From contig PXBW01000347.1 of assembly GCA_003566775.1 (NCBI GenBank), positions 1 through 40,146 on the forward strand: a stretch of 40,146 nucleotides of DNA, in the 5' to 3' direction. The notes below the pieces were generated by a model. That model did not search any database, was not told the DNA's origin, and worked only from the letters and a program-made list of their open reading frames with translations. This stretch comes from a candidate division WS1 bacterium (GTDB lineage Bacteria > Armatimonadota > Zipacnadia > Zipacnadales > UBA5352). Each line of letters begins with the position of its first letter. Position 1 is the first letter of the stretch. The position numbers and the translations under genes are program-made. Shown piece by piece: positions 33,590-40,146 of this stretch.

Positions 33590-36556
33590 TCACCACCATC
33601 CCCAGCGGACGAGAAAGGGTACCTCCGGAAACAGTGTCTCCAGCAGCTTCATCACCGCGGGACTCACCTGGGGATCGATGGTGGTGACCTGTTGAAGGTA
33701 GCCCTCAAGCGGTGTCTCACGCCCTGTCACCATGCGCGTTATCGTTGCGTCGCTGGTGCGGAGAACTATGTCCTGAGGGCGCGGATTGGCGTCGATCACC
33801 TCGGCCTCACCGTCAACTATCTCCAGACCTCCCCGCAGCCTGTCTCCCAGCAGAATCACCCGCCCCCGCCATCGCTCGAAATCGCTGTCCTGCACGCGGT
33901 GTTCATACAGAGGGAGAATCTCGGTAAACAGCGCCTTGAGGTCACGGATACCGAACATGTTGACCGAACCGCTTGGGCGGCGGGAGTATCCTGCCCGGCA
34001 GAGCACGTCACTGAAGAGATCTGCGTCCGAGCAGATATCCGCTCCAATCCGCTGCACCCCGTCTTCAGCGAGTAATCCGTGAAGCCTGCTCAGTAGCGCA
34101 AGGCCAACCTCGGAAGCACCGTCATCGTCGCCCTCCACCGCCACGTCAATCAGTTGTGCACCGTCGCGTTCACCGATCTCGGCCAGCGCGACGCCGATCA
34201 ACTCACCGTCGCACTCGGCCAGCGTGCAGAAGTTCCAGTCATCGAGCGCCGGGAGTGGCCGGGGAGAAAGGGTGAACGCGTCCTTATGGTAGCTGCGAAG
34301 AAAGCGACGCACGGCCTCGCGGTCATCTTCGGCCATGTGTCGCACCATCCCACCGTCTGGTGGTGCGCAGGGCGTACCAAGCGCTATCTGCTTGCTCGCC
34401 TTCTCCCGTCGGTCCATGTCCACGTAGCCAAAGTCCGCGTAGAGTGCGTGGGCAGTGTTCCGCGTGCCGGTGTTCAGGGCAAAGCACGAGCACCGCCGCG
34501 CAGCCTCGTGTTCCATCGCGGCGGTGAATGCGAGGCGTGAAAGGCCGCTGCGCCGCCACTGTGGGGCGGTGTAAACCCAGTCGATATAATACCTCGTCGC
34601 GTAGGTGCGCTGCGGGAACACTGCCAGTCCGCTGTTCGCGACCACGTTGGCGACCTCGTAGCCATCCACATTGGGATGTATGATGACAAGGTTGCGGTGT
34701 TCAACCTCAAGCCTGCCGAGTCGCTGCCCGTCATCCTGCAGGTCCTCGAGCGAAGCCCCGGGCGCCTTCCGCCCGAGCTTGCGCAGCGCGTGCCCCGCCA
34801 TCAGCTTCAGGCGGGCGTCACACTCTGGCAGAAGCTCCTTCAGCCGATCTGCGGCATCACGGTGTCCTGCGGAGACAAGCTGCAACGCGGCCCACGCCGC
34901 GGTAGCCACCTCTTCACTTGCGGCGAGTTCACTGAGCCTGTCCAGAGATCGTTCATCTGAGGCCACCGAGGCCTCGAACGCTTCCACCTTCGCGCTGATC
35001 TCCTGTGGCAGCTTCTCCCGTTTCTTCGTCTCGAGCCGCGCAAGGTCGGTGAGCGCCTCCATCTGCCGGGCGGCATCGGTCGGATCCGAGGGATTCTGCA
35101 GTTCGTTGACCAGTGTCTCGCGCATCGCGTCATCGAAGCCATCATCATCGGGGGGCACAACCGGCAGTTGATGAAGCGTGCTGCCGATCTCCTGCAACCA
35201 CGGGAAAAGTTTCTCTCCAGCGGCGAGGCTGAGATAGTACGCCGCTCGGTCACCTCCCCAGGCGAAAGTTCGGGGCAATCGATCATCCTTCTGCTTCGCC
35301 GGAATCACCTGAAAGAGGCGGCTCAGATAGTCGGGACCGTAACGATTCTCCAGTTCCTCGAGCAACCAGAGTCCTTTGGGATGCCACTGCTCGGTCGGCC
35401 AGTACACCCGTGGAAGGTCCGCCTTATCTCGTGTGGGATCTGCCGCATCCACCTGTTGACGAGCGATCTCGCGTAACTCAGCGGCCATCTCGTCGAAGCC
35501 CTGATCTTCGAGAAAGCGGATGGCTACATGCCGAGCGATGGTGGCCTCGGGGAAGAACATCACAGCCAGGTGGCGTGCTTCGCTATTCCACAGCGCATTG
35601 AGGGCAAGGGCGATCGCCGTGTTATACGCCACGGCGGCCTCAGTACCGGTGGGAGCGAGGAAGAGGCCGTCCTCCCACGGTCGCGGCCGCTTGCATGCCT
35701 GAAGCACCTCGATCGTTCGCGGCATCTGCCAGTGCTCGCCCATAAGATCGCACGCGAATTCGTCGAAGCGACGGACGACCCTCGCGAGGCTCTCGGAGCG
35801 ATCGAGCACCGGCTCATCGCAGACCATCCGGACACCGTGGATGACGCGCTTCTTCGCGGGGGGACCGATCTCCGTGGGAATCTCCGAGTCCGCAGGTTCA
35901 ACCGCTTCGCCGGCAAGCCAGTTGATCAATGGAGCAATGTGTCGCAAAGCGCAGAAGCCTTGAAGCTCGCTGCCGCAGACCACCACGCGGCCCCGCCCGT
36001 ACTCGACCGCCGCCGCAAGCACCTCCCCGGTGTCCGGATGCGCGAGCAGTGTCTGAGCTTCCCCCGGCACCTCTATCGGCGCCCACACGAATATCTCCGG
36101 CGGCTGAGGCCCGAAGTCCTCGATCATCGTTCCGATCATTTCGACCTGATCGTCGGTGTATCCGAGGCGGAAGTCGCGATCCCAATGCGTCTCTCCAGCG
36201 GCCTTCTCCGGAGCAATGTAACGGAAGCCGAAGGGCTGGGCAATACGTGCCGCAGGCATATCAGCTACGTCGTCGTCGCTCACGAAGCTGAATGCCGGGG
36301 CCGAGCCTGCCAGGAGAAGCCCACCCCCCTGCTTCACGAAGCGCTCAACGTCGGCCTGCTCACCCTGATGCACCGCCAGGGGAGCAGAGGCGTCCGAGAT
36401 CGCAACGTGATAACGCTTCAGGACATCCCAGCGAAGAGTCTCGCGACAGATCGTCGTATCCATTGGGCCGCCGCCGAGATTGCGTCTCACGCCACGCCAT
36501 CCGGTGTCATGATAGCGATCGATCAGGACGCGTATGCCACTCTTGTCAGACAGCAT
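33590..36556 (-). CDS. Composite protein: amidotransferase-like, peptidase-like, two GNAT and SCP2-like parts
   Basis: A 988-residue protein of unusual makeup. Residues 1-215 look like a class-I glutamine-amidotransferase/ThuA-type fold (RFVKQGGGLLLAGS, YGRGRVVVCGS). Residues 240-470 resemble the gluzincin-like part of some secreted peptidases, but no HExxH is visible. Residues 485-600 are helical repeats. Residues 615-720 form a GNAT acetyltransferase domain with the acetyl-CoA loop QWRRSGLSRLAF; 735-870 a second, degenerate GNAT; and 875-988 an SCP2-like domain ending LETLFPEVPFLVRW. The GNAT-GNAT-SCP2 order is that of Eis-type acetyltransferases. No signal peptide. Start: ATG at 36556 with GGAG 5 bases upstream; GTGs at 36562 or 36571 are alternatives. 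Domain limits outside the GNAT part are tentative. Confidence 0.8.
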   Translation of the reverse strand: MLSDKSGIRVLIDRYHDTGWRGVRRNLGGGPMDTTICRETLRWDVLKRYHVAISDASAPLAVHQGEQADVERFVKQGGGLLLAGSAPAFSFVSDDDVADMPAARIAQPFGFRYIAPEKAAGETHWDRDFRLGYTDDQVEMIGTMIEDFGPQPPEIFVWAPIEVPGEAQTLLAHPDTGEVLAAAVEYGRGRVVVCGSELQGFCALRHIAPLINWLAGEAVEPADSEIPTEIGPPAKKRVIHGVRMVCDEPVLDRSESLARVVRRFDEFACDLMGEHWQMPRTIEVLQACKRPRPWEDGLFLAPTGTEAAVAYNTAIALALNALWNSEARHLAVMFFPEATIARHVAIRFLEDQGFDEMAAELREIARQQVDAADPTRDKADLPRVYWPTEQWHPKGLWLLEELENRYGPDYLSRLFQVIPAKQKDDRLPRTFAWGGDRAAYYLSLAAGEKLFPWLQEIGSTLHQLPVVPPDDDGFDDAMRETLVNELQNPSDPTDAARQMEALTDLARLETKKREKLPQEISAKVEAFEASVASDERSLDRLSELAASEEVATAAWAALQLVSAGHRDAADRLKELLPECDARLKLMAGHALRKLGRKAPGASLEDLQDDGQRLGRLEVEHRNLVIIHPNVDGYEVANVVANSGLAVFPQRTYATRYYIDWVYTAPQWRRSGLSRLAFTAAMEHEAARRCSCFALNTGTRNTAHALYADFGYVDMDRREKASKQIALGTPCAPPDGGMVRHMAEDDREAVRRFLRSYHKDAFTLSPRPLPALDDWNFCTLAECDGELIGVALAEIGERDGAQLIDVAVEGDDDGASEVGLALLSRLHGLLAEDGVQRIGADICSDADLFSDVLCRAGYSRRPSGSVNMFGIRDLKALFTEILPLYEHRVQDSDFERWRGRVILLGDRLRGGLEIVDGEAEVIDANPRPQDIVLRTSDATITRMVTGRETPLEGYLQQVTTIDPQVSPAVMKLLETLFPEVPFLVRWGWW

Positions 36557-36596
36557 CGGCACTCCGGGCACCTCCCGCCAATCGTCACGGACGCAC

Positions 36597-36624
36597 AGGA
36601 CTGCCGCGGCGCCGCGGCAGCCCT
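36597..36624 (-). terminator. 20-bp perfect palindrome between two minus-strand genes
   Basis: CTGCCGCGGCGCCGCGGCAG (36601-36620) is fully self-complementary, and with flanking bases it forms a stem of up to 14 bp on the minus strand with one G-U pair. It lies in the 96-base gap between the RmlC-like gene and the composite gene. A terminator or processing hairpin without T-run is likely; a protein-binding site is an alternative. Confidence 0.45.
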
Positions 36625-36652
36625 GACATGTTACACTCTTCGCCGTGAGACG

Positions 36653-37108
36653 CTAACCGCCCTTCGTCAGCCACTCGAACGGTATCTCCGGGTCAAAAGG
36701 ATCGCGCCGGAGTTCATCGGGATTGTCGCGGTCATAGTGTTCGGTCGGAGCGTTGAGCACCATCGCGGTGCGGTCCTCCAGCGCGGCAAAACCGTGCCAG
36801 ACCAGCGGGGGTATCTGTAAAACGATGGGGTTCAACTCGCCGGCCACGACCGCCTGTGTCTCTCCATGCGTTGAAGAGCCTTCGCGATCGTCGTAAAGAC
36901 CTATCTTCGCGTTGCCCACCAGCACGCAGAAGCTGTCAGTCTGCCGCTCATGGCAGTGCCACGCCTTCACGATGCCCGGAAAGCACGTGGATACGTAAAC
37001 CTGACCGAAGTCGAGGAAGATATCGTCGTCATCGCGCAGAATCTCCATCAGCCAGCCGCGGTCATCCACATGGCGTTCGAGCCGCTTGATTCTCACTCCG
37101 TCGATCAT
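36653..37108 (-). CDS. RmlC-like cupin (dTDP-4-dehydrorhamnose 3,5-epimerase family)
   Basis: A 151-residue single-domain cupin. Landmarks are the N-terminal HVDDRGWLMEILR, the motif VKAWHCHERQTDSF (residues about 48-61) that contains the histidine pair near the RmlC active site, YDDREGSSTHGE, and IPPLVWHGF. The length is about 30 residues shorter than rhamnose-pathway RmlC (around 180), as in a shorter family often annotated as 3,5-epimerase-like. No other rhamnose gene is in the window, so the substrate may be another nucleotide sugar. The ATG at 37108 has GGGAGG 6 bases upstream. It is 19 bases downstream of the inactive M16 gene and probably in its operon. Confidence 0.88.
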   Translation of the reverse strand: MIDGVRIKRLERHVDDRGWLMEILRDDDDIFLDFGQVYVSTCFPGIVKAWHCHERQTDSFCVLVGNAKIGLYDDREGSSTHGETQAVVAGELNPIVLQIPPLVWHGFAALEDRTAMVLNAPTEHYDRDNPDELRRDPFDPEIPFEWLTKGG

Positions 37109-37127
37109 CGTCGACCTCCCGGGCCTC

Positions 37128-38450
37128 TCAGGTCGAGGGCATCTGAACTCCGATGGCGTGTCGGTCGAAGTACCTCCGCGCCACCTCGCTGAGGTCCTCG
37201 TCGGTCACCTGCTGAATGTTGGCAATAGCCTCCTCGGCGTCACCCATGCCGAAGAAAGCTCTGCGTGCGAGATAGAGCGCCGCCTCAGTGGGACGATCTG
37301 TCGCGTGTCTGTGTGAGTTGATGACGCGCTTCCGGGCGCGCTCGAGTTCCGTCTCAGTCACCGTTCCCTCCCGCAGCGCCAGCAGATGACGTAGAAGCCC
37401 CGTGCGAACGCGCTCGACCTGCCTTGGTGAGCACAGGGCGTGAATCGCAAGGTAAGGCCTTTGCGTGGTGGGAACAGGCAGCGTACTGATCGGATAGTGC
37501 TGCTCAAGCAGCCGACTCGGGATCGACAGCCCAAGAGCCTGAAGCAGACCGAGATCGCGTCTGAGCCGCCCACTCGGGCCCTCAAGCACGGCCGCGATTA
37601 TCTCTCCAGCGTGAAAGAGCGGATCCCCGTAGCCGGGGAGAGGTACTCCGACCACCATTGAGGCCTGCACCAGGTCACGGCTGTCACCCACCTCGACCGT
37701 GGAGCGCTCCGGCACCTCCGGATGCATAGTCTCCGGTGGAGGTGAACTGCTGGAGAGATGATCGAAGCTGCCGCGCACCTCTGCGATGGCATCCTCGGGA
37801 TCAAACGGCGACACCACGCATAGCCACGCGTTTGCCGACACGTAGTGCTGATCGCGGAAGCGCTGCACGTCCGCAAGCTCTATCTCCTCGAACTGCTCCG
37901 GACAGCCGTAGAGACCCCGACCCATGGGATGTGCCCCGTAGAATGAACCACGGAAGAGGTCGAATGTAAGCTGAACAGGTGACTGATGATGACGGTCGTA
38001 CGCTTCTTTCACAAGTCGGATCGACCGATCCAGCGTCTCCTGTTTTAGCTCCACTTCGAACACACTATTGGCCACAATATCGAGGCCCTCGGAGAACTCT
38101 TCAGCCGCCACAGCCATGCTGATCTCGACGAAGTCCCAGTCGGTATTGACCGCAAATGCCGAACCCCGTCCCTTCACAACTGCGGACACAGGCCGCAACT
38201 GCTCGGCCAATCGATCCTGTTGATCGACCGTCATCATCTGCTGCAGCAGCGCCCGTCCCCCCTGCAGATCCTCCGGTTCATCTGCAACCGATGAGCCGAT
38301 TACCAATCCGATACCGGCCATGCTGGCAGCTTCGCTCTGCACCGCAAGCACGGTGAGGCCGTTATCCAGCACCGTCTGAGAGACCGCACCGGCAAAGGCG
38401 GGTGAGGTCCCGAGCAGCGCAATCAGCCCTGCGACAAGGAGCTTTCGCAT
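37128..38450 (-). CDS. M16-family peptidase homologue, lacking the zinc motif
   Basis: A 440-residue exported protein with a signal peptide (MRKLLVAGLIALLGTSPAFA) and the overall fold of M16 peptidases (ending ARRYFDRHAIGVQM). The zinc-binding HxxEH, expected near residue 65, is replaced by GGRALLQQMM. In bacteria such inactive subunits pair with an active M16 partner to form a chamber, as the adjacent gene suggests. Its ATG overlaps the active subunit gene by 28 bases, and GAGGAGG lies about 10 bases upstream inside that gene, consistent with coupled translation at a fixed ratio. Its role would be peptide binding and gating rather than catalysis. Confidence 0.9.
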   Translation of the reverse strand: MRKLLVAGLIALLGTSPAFAGAVSQTVLDNGLTVLAVQSEAASMAGIGLVIGSSVADEPEDLQGGRALLQQMMTVDQQDRLAEQLRPVSAVVKGRGSAFAVNTDWDFVEISMAVAAEEFSEGLDIVANSVFEVELKQETLDRSIRLVKEAYDRHHQSPVQLTFDLFRGSFYGAHPMGRGLYGCPEQFEEIELADVQRFRDQHYVSANAWLCVVSPFDPEDAIAEVRGSFDHLSSSSPPPETMHPEVPERSTVEVGDSRDLVQASMVVGVPLPGYGDPLFHAGEIIAAVLEGPSGRLRRDLGLLQALGLSIPSRLLEQHYPISTLPVPTTQRPYLAIHALCSPRQVERVRTGLLRHLLALREGTVTETELERARKRVINSHRHATDRPTEAALYLARRAFFGMGDAEEAIANIQQVTDEDLSEVARRYFDRHAIGVQMPST

Positions 38451-39799
38451 GGCACCCGTGCCTCCTCTACCTCACCCGGTGCTTGCTTCGGGCGGATTAT
38501 CGCCAGCGTGTGCCTGTCCGGGGCAAGGTACCGTCGCGCGACTTCTTGAAGCTGCTCGGGAGTGACCGCCTCGACCCGTTCGATGTACTCGACGGCATCA
38601 GTGTATGTAGATATGGCCTCGTAGAAACCCAGGGCGCCTGCCTGATCAGTGTAGGATTCATTGCTGAAGGCGTAACTTATGCGGAGGACGCGCTTCGCCT
38701 CATCGAGTTCTTCCTCGGTCAGAGGCTCGTCGCGCAGCCGCTCAATCTCCTCGAGCATCGTGGAGCGCACCTCGGCCTCGTTATCCTTCACTGTCATTGC
38801 GGTTATCATCATCAGACCCGGATCGCGCTGAGTGAGGAACGTGCAGGTGGACATGACCGCAAGCCCGGGCTCGTTCAGCGCCCGATGAAGACGGCCGAAC
38901 TGCCCCTCGCCCAGAATCGTGTAGATCAGGTCCATCGCACACACGTCATCGAAGTCGGCGACCCTCGGAGCGCGCCATGCGTAGGTGACAATCAGCGCGC
39001 CGCTGTCTCTGACCTTTGACGAGACGCGCACATCCGTCTGCTCCGGTTCCGCGGGCCAATCTCGCTCGGGCGCCGGGGCGGCCGGCTGTGAACCGAAGAG
39101 TTCCTCCGCTCGCGCGTAGACCGCCTCGGCATTGACGTCACCTACCACCACCAGCGCCATGTTGCCGGGCACGTAGTGCCGTTCGTAGAAGTCGAGCAGA
39201 TCATCCCGTGTCAGATTCGTCACCTGCTCTGGAGTGCCCCCAATCGGGCGCCTGTAGGGGTGCACCTCGAAGGCGGTGGACCAGATCAGATCGTCGAGCA
39301 CCCCTCCAGCGCCGTCAAGACGGTCCACGAGTTCGCGGGCGACGACGTCGCGCTCTCGTGTCACCGCTGCACTCGTAATCTGCGGCTCAAAGACCGTCTC
39401 TGCCATCAGTTCCAGAGCACGGTCAAGGTACTGACTCGCCACGGTCACCTCGAGGCGCGTGAAGTCCCGCGTGGTCATGGCGTTCACGTAACCGCCCATG
39501 GCCTCGATCGCCGGGCCCACCCGCTGGTTGTCCCTTGGATCGGTAGCCTCAAAGATCACGTGCTCCAACAGATGTGCGGCGCCCACCTCGTTCTCTCCTT
39601 CATCAGCGGAGCCTACCCGTACATAGAGCGAGGCGGCCGCCAGCCCCCACTGGTCCTCATCCTTGACGATCACGCGGAACCCGTTATCGAGAGTCCTGTC
39701 GCTGATCTTCGTTTCGTCAAGGATCGGAACGGCGGAGGCGCAGACGGCCAGAAATAGTGTAGAAATCGCTAAGTAAAACCCAAGCAAATGTCTGCGCAC
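38423..39799 (-). CDS. M16-family zinc peptidase, active subunit
   Basis: A 458-residue exported zinc peptidase. The signal peptide is MRRHLLGFYLAISTLFLAVC. The inverted zinc motif is HLLEH at residues 76-80 (GAAHLLEHVIF), with the glutamate ligand downstream in VTRERDVVARELVD. The M16 C-terminal domain (GNMALVVVGDV and TYAWRAP) is present. M16 enzymes of this kind cleave oligopeptides in the periplasm or at the cell surface. The start is a GTG at 39799 with AAAGGAGAG about 5 bases upstream. It begins the minus-strand operon that continues with the inactive partner, the RmlC-like protein and the composite protein. Confidence 0.93.
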   Translation of the reverse strand: MRRHLLGFYLAISTLFLAVCASAVPILDETKISDRTLDNGFRVIVKDEDQWGLAAASLYVRVGSADEGENEVGAAHLLEHVIFEATDPRDNQRVGPAIEAMGGYVNAMTTRDFTRLEVTVASQYLDRALELMAETVFEPQITSAAVTRERDVVARELVDRLDGAGGVLDDLIWSTAFEVHPYRRPIGGTPEQVTNLTRDDLLDFYERHYVPGNMALVVVGDVNAEAVYARAEELFGSQPAAPAPERDWPAEPEQTDVRVSSKVRDSGALIVTYAWRAPRVADFDDVCAMDLIYTILGEGQFGRLHRALNEPGLAVMSTCTFLTQRDPGLMMITAMTVKDNEAEVRSTMLEEIERLRDEPLTEEELDEAKRVLRISYAFSNESYTDQAGALGFYEAISTYTDAVEYIERVEAVTPEQLQEVARRYLAPDRHTLAIIRPKQAPGEVEEARVPCESSLSQG

Positions 39800-40062
39800 G
39801 TAATCTCTCCTTTCCTCGGAGGATGGGGATATCCGAGCTTCCTGTGAGCAGGATACACGCGGCGCGAAGTCGCGTCAAGAATGGCGGACTGAGGACGAGC
39901 TTGAGACGTGGATGGATGAGCGCAGTGATGCACCCTCAGCAGATCGCTCATACCTGCACCCGACACGACTGTCGCGATAAGGTGCCCCGCCCCGCCGGAG
40001 TTCAATGGAGGGTTTTGCTGCAGGGTAACCCGGATTATTCATGTCCATAGGGAAGTAAGAAC

Positions 40063-40146
40063 GGCAGGAGCGTCGAAATGGGGTGTGAGCACACCATAGC
40101 TCCATTTCGGGAGGCTCCTGCCGTGAGTACACAATGCGCCGCGCAA
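40063..40146 (+). mobile_element. 5' end of an IS1380-type insertion sequence (runs out of the window)
   Basis: The last 84 bases match the remnant at 29919-30200 (opposite strand) across about 75 bases. They begin with a leader that folds as one long imperfect hairpin (GGCAGGAGC and CGAAATGG paired with CCATTTCG and GCTCCTGCC, 40063-40122, with an inner GGTGT / ACACC stem). The transposase reading frame follows immediately. The left boundary is set by where similarity to the remnant stops and is approximate. The 263 bases between it and the M16 gene show no other gene. Confidence 0.6.
40123..40146 (+). CDS. IS1380-type transposase, first eight codons
   Basis: GTG AGT ACA CAA TGC and three further codons to the window edge (VSTQCAAQ), in the frame that aligns with the transposase fragment at 29919-30137 (VSTQCVAR). 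GGGAGG lies about 8 bases upstream, within the leader hairpin. The rest of the gene is outside the window; the family call rests entirely on the fragment. Confidence 0.5.

Noticed and set aside
35528-36820. Plus-strand open frame of 430 codons.
   Set aside because: Antisense to the composite protein gene and the 3' end of the RmlC-like gene; composition is Arg/His-rich as expected of a shadow frame.
1-40146. tRNA, rRNA or CRISPR arrays.
   Set aside because: No cloverleaf-like segment with a CCA-type end, no rRNA-like sequence and no regularly spaced direct repeats were seen by eye; a dedicated scan would be needed to exclude a diverged tRNA.

Overview
This window looks like chromosomal DNA of a free-living, high-GC bacterium (about 60% G+C by eye) that uses clear Shine-Dalgarno sites and many GTG starts. 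The order rpmE - DUF1385 - prfA - prmC - tsaC, together with RNase J and RecD2, points to Terrabacteria-like lineages (Firmicutes, Chloroflexota, Armatimonadota and related uncultured phyla). An Armatimonadota-like uncultured lineage is my best guess, with low confidence. No rRNA, tRNA or CRISPR array was seen.

Layout. (1) 1-7061, minus strand: a ParB/Srx-domain protein, then an ECF-type importer (S component, fused double ATPase, a 38-residue single-helix protein, EcfT), then a DUF4432 aldose-epimerase-like protein, a GHMP sugar kinase and an SDR dehydrogenase cut by the window edge. Gene order suggests uptake and processing of a sugar or polyol-like compound. (2) 7335-14146, plus strand: a translation module (rpmE, DUF1385 membrane protein, prfA, prmC, tsaC), a divergent YchF-type P-loop protein and an MFS transporter. 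(3) 14360-20290, minus: a secreted protein of unknown function, a DUF3604/PHP-like protein and RecD2 helicase. (4) 20499-26027: an MBL-fold hydrolase (plus), a three-gene minus operon (Gfo/Idh/MocA oxidoreductase, PH-like membrane protein, small unknown), then a sulfatase and an M19 dipeptidase (plus). (5) 26188-29293, minus: a Ser/Thr kinase with a PQQ-type propeller, followed by an M48 lipoprotein protease. (6) 29294-30425: a gene-poor 1.1 kb stretch with inverted repeats, a broken reading frame and a decayed IS1380-type transposase fragment. (7) 30426-32111, plus: RNase J. (8) 32214-39799, minus: an active/inactive M16 protease pair, an RmlC-like cupin, a 988-residue composite protein whose C-terminal half resembles Eis-type acetyltransferases, and a CBM9-like secreted protein. 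(9) 40063-40146: the 5' end of a second, apparently better preserved IS1380-type element that runs out of the window.

The most unusual items are the ECF importer tied to carbohydrate genes with its extra 38-residue membrane protein, the 988-residue composite protein, and the YchF-type protein with altered G1 and G3 motifs.
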